NCBI RefSeq assembly: GCF_008728515.1
Contig: NC_044991.1
Span: forward strand, 39,078,968 to 39,142,967
Origin: Papio anubis
Taxonomy: Eukaryota; Chordata; Mammalia; Primates; Cercopithecidae
Direction: 5' to 3'
Length of the DNA stretch: 64,000 nt
In this document: positions 33,892 through 45,547 of the stretch, one piece after another
Position numbering within the stretch: position 1 is the stretch's first letter
How the letters are laid out: each line of letters starts with the position of its first letter
Notes under the pieces: generated by a model
Told to the model about the DNA's origin: nothing
Seen by the model: only the letters and a program-made list of their open reading frames with translations
The model's database searches: none
Made by a program: the position numbers and the translations under genes

Positions 33892-36519
33892 TGTGAGCCA
33901 TGGTCTGAGAGACTGTTATGTTTTCAGTTCTCTTGCATTTGCTGAGGAGTGTTTTACTTCCAATTATGTGATCAATTTTGCAAGAAGAAAGTATAATCTG
34001 TTGTTTTTAGGTGGAAAGCTCTGTAGATATCTGTCAGGTCCACTTGATCCAGAGCTGAGTTCAGGTCCTGAATATCCTTGTTGATTTTCTGTCTCAATGG
34101 CCTAATATTGACAGTGGGGTATCAAAGTTTCCCACTATTATTGTGTGGGAGTCTAAGTCTCTTTGTAGGTCTCTTAGAACTTTTTTTATGAATCTGGGTG
34201 CTCCTGTATTGGGTGCGTATGTATTTAGGATAGTTAGCTCTCCTTGTTGAATTGATTCCTTAACTAAAGTGGTGTTAAGAGGGAAATATATAGCACTAAA
34301 TGCCCATGTCAAAAGGCTAGAAAGACCTCAAATCAACACTCCAACATCATAACTAAAAGAACTAGAGAACCAAGAGTAAACAAACCCCAAAGCTAGCTGA
34401 AGACAAGAAATAACCAAGATCACAGTGGAACTGAAGGAGACAGAGACATGAGAAATCCTTCAAAAAACCCATGAATCCAGGAGCTGTTTTTTTTTTTTTT
34501 TGAAAAAATAAAAATAAAAAAGACCACTAACTAGACTAATAAAGAAAAGAGAGAAGAATCAAATAGACACAATAAAAAATGATAATGGGGATATCACCAC
34601 TAACCCCACATAAATACAAACAACTGTCAGAGAATACTATAAATACTTCTATGTAAATAAACTAGAAAATCTAGAAGAAATGGATAAATTGTTGGACACA
34701 TACACCATCCCAAGATTGAACCAGGAATAATTCAAATCCCTGAATAGACCAATAACAAGTTCCGAAATTGAGACAGTAATGAATAGCCTACCAATCAAAA
34801 AAAGCCCAGGACCAGACAGATTTATAGCTGAATTCTACCAGAGGTACAAAGAAGAGCTGGTGCTATTTCTTCGGAAACTATTCCAAACAATTTAGAAGGA
34901 GGGACTTCTCTCTAACTCATTCTATGAGGCCGGCGTCATCTGATACCAAAACCTGGCAAAGATAAAACAACAACAAAAAAAACTTCAGGCCAATATCCTG
35001 ATGAACATCGATGCAAAAATCCTCAATAAAATACTGGCAAACTGAATCCAGCAGCACATCAAAAAGTTTATCCACCACGATCAATTCAGCTTCATCCCTG
35101 ATGCAAGGCTGGTTCAACATATGCAAATCAATAAATGTAATTCATCACATAAACAGAAAAAAAGTCAGAAACCACATGATTACCTCAACAGACACAGAAA
35201 AGACCTTCAATAAAATTCAACATCCCTTCATGTTAAAAACTCTCAGTAAACTAAGTATTGATGGAACATACCTTAAAATAATAAGAGCCATTTATGACAA
35301 ACCGACAGCCTGAATGGGCATTCATATTGAATGGGCAAAAACTGGAAGCATTCCCCTTAAAAACTGGCACAAGGCAAGGATACCCTGTCTCACTACCCCT
35401 ATTCAACATAGTGTAGTATTGGAAGTTCTGGCCAGGGCAAAGAGGAAGAAATAGAGGGTATTCGAATAGGAGAAGAGGAAGTCAAACTGTCTCTGTTTGC
35501 AGATTACATGAACCTATATCTAGAAAACCCCATGGACTCAGCCCAAAAGCTTCTTAAGCTGACAAGCAACATCAGCAAAGTCTCAGGAAATGATTCTAAC
35601 ATCCAGAACCTACAAGGAACTTAAAAAATTTTACGAGAAAAAAAACAACCCCATTAAAAATTGGGCAAGGGACACAGACACTCCTCAAAAGAAGACATTT
35701 GTGCAGCCAACAAACATATGAACAAAAGCTCAACATTACTGATCATTAGAGAAATGCAAATAAAAACTACAGTGAGATACAATCTCAAGTCAGTCAGAAT
35801 GGCAATTATTAAAAGGTTCAGAAACAACAGCTATTTATTGTTAAAATAGATGCTGGCAAGGCTATGGAGAAATAGAAACACTTCTACACTGTTGGTGGGA
35901 ATGTAAATTAGTTCAGCCATTGTGGAAGACAGTGTGACGATTCCTCAAAGACCTAAAAACAGAAATACCATTTGACCCAGCAATCCCATTACTAGGTATA
36001 TACCCAAAGGAATATAAATCATTCTACAATAAAGACACATGCATGCATATGTTCACTGCAGCATTATTCACAATAGCAAAGATATGGAATCAATCCAAAT
36101 GCCAATCAGTGACAGGCTGGATAAAGAAAATGTGGTACATGTACACCGTGGAATACTATGCAGCCATAAAAAGGAATAAGATCGTGTCCTTTGCATGGAT
36201 ATGAATGGAGCTGGAAGCCATTATCCTCTGCAAACTAATGCAAGAACAGAAAACCAAACACTGTATGTTCTCACATATAAGTGGGAGCTGAACAATGAGA
36301 ACACATGAAACCGGGAAGGGAACAACGCACACTGGGGCCTGTTGGTGGGAAGGAGGAGAAAGATCATCAGGATAAATAGCTAACGCATGGGACTTAATAC
36401 CTAGGTGATGGGTTGACAGGTGCAGCAAACCACCATGGCACAAACTTGCATATCCTGCACATGTACTCCAGAACTTAAAATAAAATACAATTAAATTTCT
36501 TCTTTAAAGAAAAAAAAAG
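33892..36519 (+). mobile_element. L1 with 5' inversion and internal ORF2 deletion
   Basis: 33892-34262 is antisense ORF2 endonuclease-region sequence; the minus-strand frame contains NTYAPNTGAPRF and GNFDTPLS. From about 34263 the element is sense: GTGTTAAGAGGGAAATATATAG, the RT region (CTTCATCCCTGATGCAAGG), then the C-terminus (TGGAATACTATGCAGCC) and 3' UTR (ACCACCATGGCACAAACTTG). At about 35588 the text jumps from CAGCAAAGTCTCAGGA to ATGATTCTAACATCCAGAAC, skipping roughly 1 kb of normal ORF2. Many stops; it is inactive. Confidence 0.92.
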
Positions 36520-36616
36520 TGTTTATTGACTAAAAGTAATTTTGGCTAGAGTAATCAATTAAAATGGTTTGATTTCCATTTATAGATTTTATGAAAAAAT
36601 GCTAGAGTTTTCTGTT
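36520..36616 (+). other. Candidate L1 3'-transduced segment
   Basis: About 97 bp of sequence that is neither L1 nor MER2 follows the L1 A-tail (AAAGAAAAAAAAAG near 36507-36519). It ends in a second A-run (36616-36625) directly before the site repeat ATTGGAAAA. An A-tail, unique DNA, A-tail layout inside one target-site pair is the signature of readthrough transduction. Confidence 0.55.
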
Positions 36617-36911
36617 AAAAAAAAATTGGAAAAAAAAATTCCGCAAAGTTCCAAAAACCAAAACTTAAATTTGCCACTTCCCAAGTACTACACTGAATCC
36701 ATGTAAATGAAGTGGTGTATAGACACTGTATTAGGTATTAGGTATTATAAGCAACCTAGAGATGACTTAAAGTGCACGGGAGGATGTGCATATGTTATGT
36801 GCAAATGCTATGCCATTTTATATCAGGGACTTGAGGATCCGTGCATTTTGATATCCGAGGTAGAGGGGTGTCCTAGAACCAATCCTCCGTGGATACCAAG
36901 GGACCACGGGA

Positions 36912-37102
36912 CCTAAAGGCAAGAGTCTTGAGACTGAATGAGGAGACAGAGGAAGCAAAATTTTAAATAAACAGCACATCAAATTGTGGCACTGATGGGA
37001 CGATAATTCTATATTTATAATGGGAATTATTGAGGAATTCTGTCCCCCTAAGAACCACTAAGCAGAGCCAGGCACCAAGTAATTTTGCTTGGGCATCCTT
37101 AA
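36912..37102. other. Unique intronic sequence
   Basis: Nothing recognised. Confidence 0.45.
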
Positions 37103-37117
37103 AGGAAATATCCTTTT

Positions 37118-37413
37118 TTTTTTTTTTTTTTTTTGATGAAGTTTTGTTTTTGTCACTCAGGCTGGAGTGCATGGCGCCATCTCAGCTCACTGCAACCTCC
37201 ACCTCCAGGGTTCAAGCGATTCTCATACCTTAGCCTCCCAAGTAGCTGGGATTCTAGGCACCCGCCACCACGCCCAGCTAATTTTTGTATTTTTAGTAGA
37301 GATGGGGTTTCACCATGTTGGCCAGGCTGGTCTTGAACTCCTGACCTCAGGTGATCCACCCGCCTCAGCCTCCCAAAGTGCTGGGATTTCAGAATGAGCC
37401 ACTGTGCCCAGCC
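37118..37413 (-). mobile_element. AluS, full length
   Basis: Antisense AluS (CTGACCTCAGGTGATCCACC). Near-identical duplications AGGAAATATCCTTTT at 37103-37117 and AGGAAACATCCTTTT at 37414-37428 differ at one base. Confidence 0.94.
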
Positions 37414-37428
37414 AGGAAACATCCTTTT

Positions 37429-37698
37429 CCGAGCCACGGACACAAAATGATTCCACAAAGGGGTCAATGTCCTGCATGAAACCAGGGCAACTGGGTAAAA
37501 ATGGCTGACAGTGGGGAGGTGCAGCTGCATTAAAACTTTCCTTCCTTTAAAGTCAGTATCAAATAACTCAATTTAACAAATTGGCCTAGTATTTGTGGTT
37601 AAAATGGAGCAGGCAGTGGGGACACTGTGTTGCTGGAATGTGGAAATACATTGTCCAAAGGGCAGCCTCCCACCTCAATGGTCCTACGGATGCAAGAG
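37429..37698. other. Unique intronic sequence
   Basis: Nothing recognised. Confidence 0.45.
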
Positions 37699-38033
37699 TG
37701 CTATGGTCTTTATGCTTATGTTCCCTCCAAATCCTCAAGTTAAATTCCTAACCCCCAAGGCAGGGGGTAGGACCTTTGGCAAGGTGATGAGGAATAGGAT
37801 TCCTAAGTCTATGAAAGAGACTCCAAAGGGCTCCCTTGCCCCTTCCTCAGTGTGAGGATAGAGTGAGACGGCGCTAACTATGAACCAGGAAACAGGTCCT
37901 CACCAGACACTGAATCTGCCAATGCCTTGGCTTTGGACTTCCAGCTACCAGAACTGTAAGAAATAAATTTCTGTTGTTTAGATGACATTCAGTCTATGGC
38001 ATTTTGTTTTAGCAGCCCGAGTAGACTATGACA
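37699..38033 (+). mobile_element. MLT1-type solo LTR (ERVL-MaLR)
   Basis: It runs from TGCTATGGTCTTTATG to GCAGCCCGAGTAGACTATGACA. CCTAACCCCCAAGGCAG, ACTTCCAGCTACCAGAACTG and the AATAAATTTCTGTTGTTTAG polyadenylation region are MLT1 hallmarks. Non-coding LTR only; no internal viral genes adjoin it. Confidence 0.88.
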
Positions 38034-38547
38034 AAAAGGTCAGAATCAAGAGCAGATCAAGCCCTCCTTTTCCACCTGCTTCTGCCTCTCCACCTCATCC
38101 CTGCGACCACTGCTATCCATTCTACACACCCAGCCTGAATACTCGGCCTAAAGACCAAAACCCCCATCATCCGTGATTTTTCTATACATTTGTCCAGGGC
38201 AAGTCAACAAGATTTCAGCAGAAGTGGAATTCCCATTCCCTAGGAAAAGCTCCACGGGGAGGCTCATCTTGATACTGACAGGCTGTTCCTGTGACTGGCT
38301 CCTATGCTTTGACAACTAAGACTATTTTTACTTCCCGCCTGGGTTTTTGTAGTATTAGTGCCTGTCAGATTCATTTTACCTGCCTCCCATGGTAGAAAAC
38401 TCCCATGCCCTAAAAACTGGAGAAAGGAATCAGCAGCATGAATAATAACCACAATCTCCTAAGTGTGACAAACTGAGACTCTGTTTGCCGGACCCCTCAG
38501 GACTGTTGCAAAGTGGGTGCTTGGAAAATGGACACCCACTCAGGGAC
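38034..38547. other. Unique intronic sequence
   Basis: Nothing recognised. Confidence 0.45.
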
Positions 38548-38705
38548 CGAGCACTGGCTGTGTGTTAAAGACTTAACACGCTTTATTCCACCAACCCACG
38601 AATGATCCCCACTTCTCAGGGAAGGAAACCAAGGCTTTGAGAGATTACGTGGCCGGTCCAGGGTCCCATAGCCCATGGGTCCTCCTCAGGCCTGTGGTGC
38701 CCAGG
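38548..38705 (-). mobile_element. SINE MIR
   Basis: GAGCACTGGCTGTGTGTTAAA, GATCCCCACTTCTCAGGGAAG, GGTCCAGGGTCCCATAGCC in reverse MIR order. Confidence 0.65.
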
Positions 38706-40078
38706 CCCTACCTCTCTCACTCTGCTCAGAAGTACCTACAATTACAAAATGTGGCCTCTCCTTCTCTGTCTGAAAGGTTTCCTCATGACCCCAAGACACG
38801 GTGGGTACTGTGAGTTCCCATTTATCAACTGAGGTCACAGAAGCTTCACTGAGTCCAGCCTGCTCTTTGGACCCAGTCCTTTGCTGCTTCCAGAATGGCC
38901 TGTCCCAGGGGTCTGCAGCTTGTCGCCATTTTTTTTCCCCCCATACCAGTGTCCCTGATCCCAACGACGTGGACACTGAGTGGGCCCTGAGGTCTCCTGC
39001 AGGCTCAGGGCTGGGGAGCCAGGCTGAGCTCCTGGCACAAAAGTTTTGACAGGGATGGATGAGCCACTGGGCTGGGCCCAAATCCATTTTGTTCTGAGTC
39101 AGCTTCTAAAAAAGACTGCTAATCTTTAATTCAAGAATTTTATTGTTCTATTACAGACATTTCAGCCAAGCAAAATGGGATTCACACTCTATCAGGAACC
39201 TCAGAAGCGCCCGTAGGATAGCCTAGACATGTACCTATTTACACTTACTCTCCAAGGTGGCATGTGAGCATAGTCCTAGGCCTCAGTGGGGCCTACCCCA
39301 AGGCACACAAACTGAGACATGGCCTTGGCCCACTAGCCAGGGATAGACTGTGCTCGGTGCCTCTGTCCAAACCAAAGCGCACTCACTGGGGTAGCTCAGA
39401 CCATCCCTGACCTTCACAGCCCTCAGCCAGGCCACCCCCATTGTTCATGGAGCCTGCTGAGAAACTTGTCAGGCTGGGAGAGCCTTTGGGGAGAGAGACG
39501 AGGCCTCCCTGGGCCTCCCCGGGCCTCATTCCACCCCGAAGCACCAGAGTCCACCCAGACCTGGGAGTGTCAGAGAACAGCCGGGAGATGCGCCCCAAGG
39601 CCCTGTCCTCAGTCCCATGGGCACCTTGCCCTGTACCTCGGCCAGCCCTGGCTTCTGAGTGGGTGGGAGTGGCAAATGCTGAGGCAACTGAGGACCAGAC
39701 GGAAAGATTAGACCCACAAATAGGACAAGGCAGGAACATTCCCTCTTGACTTTGATACAAAGAGATTTTAAAATGCAGCTAGGGTGAAGCACACCCTGGT
39801 GTTTCCCAGGGCAAGAAAGCTTAGAAACAAAACCTGTGGCCTCCATGACAGAGTAAAAAAACCAATGTTCACAGGGCTTGGGAGGAGTGCTGAACTCACA
39901 TGGACCCTGCTGGAAGACAGGTTTGGTGTCTTACATGTGGCTGGAGGTCTCCCTTTATTCATCTGTTTGCCAGCTTGTTGAAGACTCTAGGCCTGGCAAG
40001 CCCAGCTATTCTCCCCTGAGCCAGCTTGACAGAGACCGCCCATGCACAGAGGTGGGTCACAGGCCAGCATTCCCACCT
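38706..40078. other. Unique, relatively GC-rich intronic sequence
   Basis: Overlapping 80-130 codon frames on both strands (38686-39087, 39383-39760) are expected from GC-rich DNA with few stops. None has paired splice sites or a recognisable domain. Confidence 0.5.
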
Positions 40079-40438
40079 GCTGTTCAGGCTGCTATAACAG
40101 AACACCATTCACCGGGTGGCTTACAAACAACAGAAATTTATTTCTCACAGTTCTGAAGGCTGGGAAGTCCAAGATCAAGATGCCGGCAGGCTTGGTGTCT
40201 GGTGGAGGGCTTGCATTCTGGTTCATAGATGACGCTTTCTCACTCTAGCCTCACACGGTGGAAGGGGTGAGGGCCTTCTCTCGGGCCTCCTTTATAAGAA
40301 CACGAAATCCCATTCCTGAGGGGACTGATCTCATGACCTAATCCCCCTGCCAAAAGCTCCACCTTCTAACACTATCACCTTGGGAGTTAGAATTTCAACA
40401 AATGAATACTGGGGGGACACAAACACTCAGACCATAAC
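40079..40438 (-). mobile_element. MLT1-type solo LTR (ERVL-MaLR)
   Basis: Reverse LTR: TGTTCAGGCTGCTATAAC, ACAGAAATTTATTTCTCACAG, CTGGGAAGTCCAAGATCAAG, ending GACCATAACC. Opposite orientation to the copy at 37.7 kb. Non-coding. Confidence 0.88.
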
Positions 40439-40552
40439 CCCCTGGAAGCTTGAAAACCTCTGACACCTGCTTCCCAGTTCCAGAGGCTGAGATTTTCCTG
40501 GCCTGGGGTGGACCCGGATTTAAAATCCCCCCAGGTGCCTCCAATGAGCTAA

Positions 40553-40747
40553 GCCAGGGGTCCTCACACTTGAGTGTGCCTCCCAAGCCCCTGGAGGGCT
40601 TGTTACAACCCAGATGGCTGGGTCTGCCTTTCAGAGGTTCCAATCCAGTAGGGCTCAGGTGCAGCTCAAGGATGAGCATTTGTAATAGGCACCCAGTTGC
40701 TGCTGCTGCTGCTGCTGCTGCTGGTCCTAAGACATCTGAGAGCACTT
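40553..40747 (+). mobile_element. MER5A with an internal (CTG)8 tract
   Basis: GGTCCTCACACTTGAGTGTG, CCTGGAGGGCTTGTTACAAC and ATCTGAGAGCACTT frame a MER5A copy. At 40700-40723 the family's TGATGCTGCTGGTCC stretch has become eight perfect CTG units (CAG on the other strand). Confidence 0.88.
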
Positions 40748-41763
40748 AGATGGGGGCAGAACAGAGCCCACCTGGCAACCCAGATTATGTGACCTAAGGC
40801 TGACCACACACAAACAAGGCTTTGGGAGACAGGCAACCTCAGAGTCCTGGTGCTTGCTCCAGTGCCAACTAGCAGGGAACCCTGGAGATGCCTCTCATGT
40901 CTCTAAACCTGAAGCTTCATCTGCAAAATGAGATTATCTGTGTAACAATCTCAGTAAGAGATGGAAGAAAAGAGCCCCAAGTCCCCCGGGCACACTGCTG
41001 CTCCAGAAATGACTGAGGAGTGGGGAGCCAGGTGGGGCGGACTGAACCCCAGAGGGCTGGAGACTTGCAAGGCCACATGTGCTCCTAGGCCAGGAGAAGC
41101 AGCACTATGTGGCTCATCACTGTCACAGGCCACACTGCAGCCAAGAGGTGTATTGGGACCAAGAGGGGACTTCCCTTGCAGGCTCTCCACTGCCCCAAGG
41201 TGGGTGTTCCCAGCACCCCACTATAATACCGATGGCCTCTACACACAGTTGAGTACATTGCTCACTGCTCCGGGGGTGCCTGTGAGATGAGCCCTGGGGA
41301 AACTGTCCTCGTGCAGAACAAGCCAGGAGGACAGGTGTACAGCCCTAAGTGGCTGCTTTACTGTGGAACCCCAGAGGAAAGCAATTCCAAGGTAGAATGA
41401 GTACTAGACATGTGGTCTGGAGACCCGGATGCTCTGGAGCAAGGGGTATTCCAGGCCTGTGATTTCAAGCTCTTTTAGGCGGTAAAATTTTACTCTTCAA
41501 ATAAAATTTTAAACAGATCCCTAACATATGAAAGGAAAGATACTGGAGTTTTTTGATTGTGAGAAAGTGGGTAAGGGCGGGAGGAGGAGACAGTACCTGA
41601 ATCACAGATCCCCCAGCCCAGGGATGACATTAAAAATACGCAATATGGCACAGGCACTACCCGGGGAAAGGATCAGGGAAAGTAGAGAGGACCTTGGAAA
41701 TGTCATTCCTGCCTCAACCTCCCCTGCAGAGCACATGAGGCAACCGTCACAGAGCCTGGAACT
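40748..41763. other. Unique intronic sequence
   Basis: Nothing recognised. Frames at 40951-41290 on both strands look like chance. Confidence 0.45.
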
Positions 41764-41990
41764 AGGGGGCAGCAGCAAACATTTCTAAGGACCAAGAATA
41801 AATATTTTACGCTTTCCAAGCCCTGTGGTCTGTGTTGCAACTACTCAACTCAGCCTTCATAGAGCAAAAGCTGCCACAGAAACACATAAATGGATGTGTG
41901 TGGTGGCTGTGTTAAAATAAAACTTTATTCACAAAGATAGTCGACAGGCCCCCTGTGGCCAAGGGCTCTTGTTTGTTGAGCCCTGGCTTA
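41764..41990 (+). mobile_element. MER20 (hAT-Charlie)
   Basis: AAATATTTTACGCTTTCC, TTGCAACTACTCAACTCAGCC and AATAAAACTTTATTCACAAAG match MER20 in order. Near full length (family about 219 bp). Confidence 0.88.
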
Positions 41991-42739
41991 GAGGAAAAGG
42001 ATTTAGAAGCCACTAGACACAATAATCACCGTGCTTGTTTTTGCATTTATGACTCTGAATTCTCAATTCTTTAACTCAACTTACTTTGCTCTCAGACTAA
42101 CTAATCTATCAACTGGGCATCATAATACCGTTTTCCCTGACCTTGAGGTATTTGTTCCAATGGCCAAATGTGTTCCAATGAGCTAATGAATGTGAAAATG
42201 CTTTGAAATGTCTACAGTACTTTACAAATAGATCCACAAAATCTCTGCATCTAAGAGCAGAGTTTTATCATCCTTTACCTGTGTATCAGAAAGATTCCAG
42301 ACACCACTCACCAAATTAGGCTGCCCGGGCTGCTTTTGAAGAACAGTCTTTTAAAAAATGCCCTAAAGGGATGTCAAAGCTAGAAAAAACAAATAGTGTC
42401 TGGCCCTTTCTCCTAGAGCCTGAGACTTTTAAACTCTTCATTAGTATAAAGTAGAAAATCCTCTACTCCCTATTTCATCCTGTTTGTTGACATAGTGGAC
42501 TCTTAGGCCAGAAACTTATTAGTCAGAAGCCTTGTAGTTAATACCACTGGATGCCTCCTACACGCAGCCCAACCTGCAAGAATGTGGTATTGCTGCTGAA
42601 TGACACTAAATAATCTCTTCATCATTAAAACAATCTTAACCCCACAGAGTTCTAACGTGCCTGAAGAGAGGTAAAGTCCCCATAAATGATCTCCATCAGT
42701 CTACCTTCCACTGTATTTCTGGTAGCAAAGATAATGTGG
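41991..42739. other. Unique intronic sequence
   Basis: Nothing recognised. Confidence 0.5.
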
Positions 42740-42975
42740 CTACAATTTATTAAGCACATACTACGATTGAGGGCGCAGCTGCTCTGCAAAGCTCACTTCA
42801 CTGAATGACTACCACAAGCCTGGGAAGAAGGTACCTTAATTTGCATTTTACCAGAGGGTGGAAATGAGGTCCAAAGAGCTTAGCAAGCCACTTGGCATCA
42901 CATAGGTCGAAAGTGATGGAATTGGGATTTAGGATTTACTCCAGAACCCAAGCTCTTTCCACACAATTGCCAAAT
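42740..42975 (-). mobile_element. SINE MIR
   Basis: AATTTATTAAGCACATACTACG, TTTTACCAGAGGGTGGAAATG and CCCAAGCTCTTTCCACAC follow reverse MIR order over nearly the whole element. Confidence 0.75.
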
Positions 42976-43309
42976 GACTTCATCTATACAAAAGCATTCA
43001 TTATTTTCCCCAGGGTTCTTTCATTACCAAAGAAAAGATGCAATTTGCAAATGGCACCACTGGGACAATTTCTACCTCACTGATGACCCCCACAAGGTAA
43101 AAAGAGAATCCAATTGTTTCACTTGATGAGGCAAGAATTATGAAGATTAAAGCAAGAGCTATAGTCAGCCTTGGCAGACATAAATTTGGATTATGATTTT
43201 TCTATAATGGTGGTATTTGGCTTTTGAAAATGATTTAAGCATAAAGAAAAATTGGGAAATTTGCTTTTTCAAAAGAAACAAGTTTAGGGAAAATTAATGT
43301 AGCAGAGAC

Positions 43310-43690
43310 TAGCTAGCAGTTCACCAAATCTGTTTCCTCTTCTGCTTTCTACATTCCACTAATGTACATGGCCCAGCCTTCCTTGAGGTCAGAAGTTGTC
43401 ACGTGACTGAGCTCTGCCAATGGAATGTGAGCATCAGTGAGCATCTAGTCCCTAAAACTCTGCTACCCTAAATCCTCCATGCTCTTTCCTCTTAATGCAA
43501 AGAAGCCCAGCAACCTTGGAAGCCAAGTTGAGGAGGGAAAAGCCTAAAGATAGAAGCATCTGGAGTTTATAGACCCCTTCTTGCAACAGGTGCAACTATA
43601 GACTAGAACATTCCATGAGAAAGAAATAAACTTCTCTTGCATTAACATAGAAATCTGGAGGACTTTTCTGTTACAGCAGCTATTATTACC
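43310..43690 (+). repeat. Old LTR-like dispersed repeat, tentative
   Basis: GTGACTGAGCTCTGCCAATG, CAACCTTGGAAGCCAAGTTG and AGAAATAAACTTCTCTTGC (polyadenylation signal) occur in the order of a common mammalian LTR-type repeat related to MLT1. Non-coding; family not assigned. Confidence 0.5.
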
Positions 43691-43959
43691 CTATCTAAGT
43701 AATTCAGCAAACAATTTGATACAAATTAAAAAGCAGATCACATTAGTTCCAAATCTGTTCCACTTAAGAATGTCAACTACTATGATTTGAATCATTATGA
43801 GAATTACAACTTCAGAAAGAAGTTCAAGTTACGTGAGCTAGTGAAATAATGTCCAGATGAATCTTAAGTCTTTAAACTTAGTTCCTTCTTGGGTTCAAAC
43901 CCAGCAATAACCACACTAACCCGAATGCAATTTGTCACTTCTAGTATTTTGGAAACATT

Positions 43960-44094
43960 TGGTTAAATAAAATATATTACTAAAATTAATTTCACCTGTT
44001 TCTTCGTACTTTTGTAATGTAGCCAATAGAAAATTTAAAATTACACTGTAGGTCAAATTATATTCCTATTGGACAGTGCTACTCTAGATTGTGC
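43960..44094 (+). mobile_element. hAT-Charlie-type DNA transposon fragment
   Basis: TTAATTTCACCTGTTTCTTC, AATAGAAAATTTAAAATTAC and TATTGGACAGTGCTACTCTAG are the right-end text of a small hAT family. The subfamily is not certain. Confidence 0.65.
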
Positions 44095-44114
44095 AGACCT
44101 CAGATTTTCTATTC

Positions 44115-44260
44115 AATTATTAACGGGTATTGAGCACTGCACGGGTGTTGGGTGGCCCTACTTCACTTCTGACAAGCCCTGTGACCTTGGGCAGGTTGTT
44201 TATCCCCTGTGGTTCTTGTTTTTTTCATGTAAAAGATGAGAATGTTGGCCCTATCATGCT
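44115..44260 (+). mobile_element. SINE MIR fragment
   Basis: Forward MIR core: GCCCTGTGACCTTGGGCAGG, CATGTAAAAGATGAGAATG. Confidence 0.7.
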
Positions 44261-45259
44261 TTGTAGACTGGTCATGTCCAGCCCTGTGATTTTAAACTAG
44301 CCCACTCTGATGTTACAGTTTAAACCCCAAACAGCAGGATCCTGACACTGTTCATGGCCAGTACCCTGAATGCATATTTTCTGCTTGTTGGTCTGTGCCT
44401 GGGCTCCAATTCTTGCTTACGGACCACAGGCACCCTTTGAACCTCCCCTCCTGTTGCTTCTCTCATACAGACTTCCTGGTTTTCCTCGTCGACTGAAGCT
44501 CACATTTAACTGTTAAACGTGGGCTTCTGGCCATTCCAGTCAACACCTTACCTGTAGGCACTCCTGACCATCCCCACAGGGCAGTGCCCTGCCAGCCTGA
44601 CTTTGGTCTTGGACACAGGCCAAGCGTCCTCTTCACCTTCCGAGGCCTTAGGCCCAGCTAAGCCAGACAGAGTGGGATGATCCTTTATCAAGGGAAATCC
44701 ACTGATCTTGCAGAGAAGCCCACACCAAAGGCCATCATTTTAAATATTTTCCTTCTTCCAAAGTTTACTTGAAAAAAGTACTCTGAGGAAAAGCTCATTT
44801 CCTTAAAATATCAAAGAACCAAAAACCAAAAGATGATATATTTTTCTGGAGACAGACTGCAAAGTGCAGAATAAATAAAATTCTGCAAAGTGTACAAATA
44901 AATATTACAAAGAATTAATTTCTGCTACAGTTGTCTACCATCTTCAATACTACATTTAGCTAACTTAATTTTCCGTGGATCAAATTTATTCAAAGTTAAA
45001 TTTCTCTTAATAGGTCATCTGAGTAAACAATTTCAAGTGTTACTTGCCAAAAGGAAAAAAAAAAAATGTTTCCAGGCTTCAGATGAAATCGGCAGTGTCA
45101 GGCTAAGAAAACAACCTTAAAAATTCACAGAGAGCTGGAACAATTGCAAAGAAAAGTTGGAGCCCGGAGGTCAGTCTTGTTCATGCAGTTCTGAAGGTAA
45201 AAAAAAAAAAAAAAAAATGCCACCCCACCAAACTGGGTCTTCATAAGCAAAGGAAAAAG
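44261..45259. other. Unique intronic sequence
   Basis: AT-rich from 44740 to 45070, with A-runs at 45053-45065 and 45199-45217. Nothing recognised. Confidence 0.5.
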
Positions 45260-45547
45260 CTTTTTTGAGACAAGGTCTCATTCTGTCACCTAGGGCTGGA
45301 GTGTAGAGGTGTGATCTCGGCTCACCGCAACCTCCATCTCCCAAGCTCAATCGATCCTTCCACCTCAACCCCTCAAGTAGCTCGGACCACAGACTCACGC
45401 CACCACACCTGGCTAACTTTTGTATATTTTATAGAGACGGGGTTTCACCATGTTGCCAAGGCTGGTCTCGAACTCCTGGCCTCAAGTAATCCACCCGCCT
45501 TGGACTCCCAAAGTGCGGGATTATAGGCATGAGTCACAGCGCCCAGC
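45260..45547 (-). mobile_element. AluJ, near full length
   Basis: Antisense Alu from TTTTTTGAGACAAGGTCTC to CAGCGCCCAGC. CTGGCCTCAAGTAATCCACC is J-type. Well diverged. The open frames across it on both strands are Alu. Confidence 0.88.

Larger units (their letters stand above)
33817..36911 (-). mobile_element. MER2 split by an L1 insertion
   Basis: The left arm at 33817-33891 (GTTGGCGCTCTGTATCCATG, TTCAACCAATTGTGG) and the right arm at 36624-36911 (ATTCCGCAAAGTTCC, TATTAGGTATTATAAGC, CAATCCTCCGTGGATACC) together make one MER2. The L1 unit at 33892-36623 sits in the TTTGGAAAA site between them. Confidence 0.85.

Noticed and set aside
44552..44657. Candidate minus-strand exon of 106 bp with a strong CAG|GTAAGG donor and a TTAG acceptor, in frame with the 49.5-kb exon
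   Set aside because: In NCKX proteins the sequence after NCTEP continues ALHEFP; this frame gives A-GPKASEG instead. Two of its three frames are open, so openness is weak evidence. Probably chance.
45311..45526. Open frame with HRNLHLPSS-type wording
   Set aside because: Antisense Alu translation, typical of Alu-derived frames; no splice evidence of exonisation.
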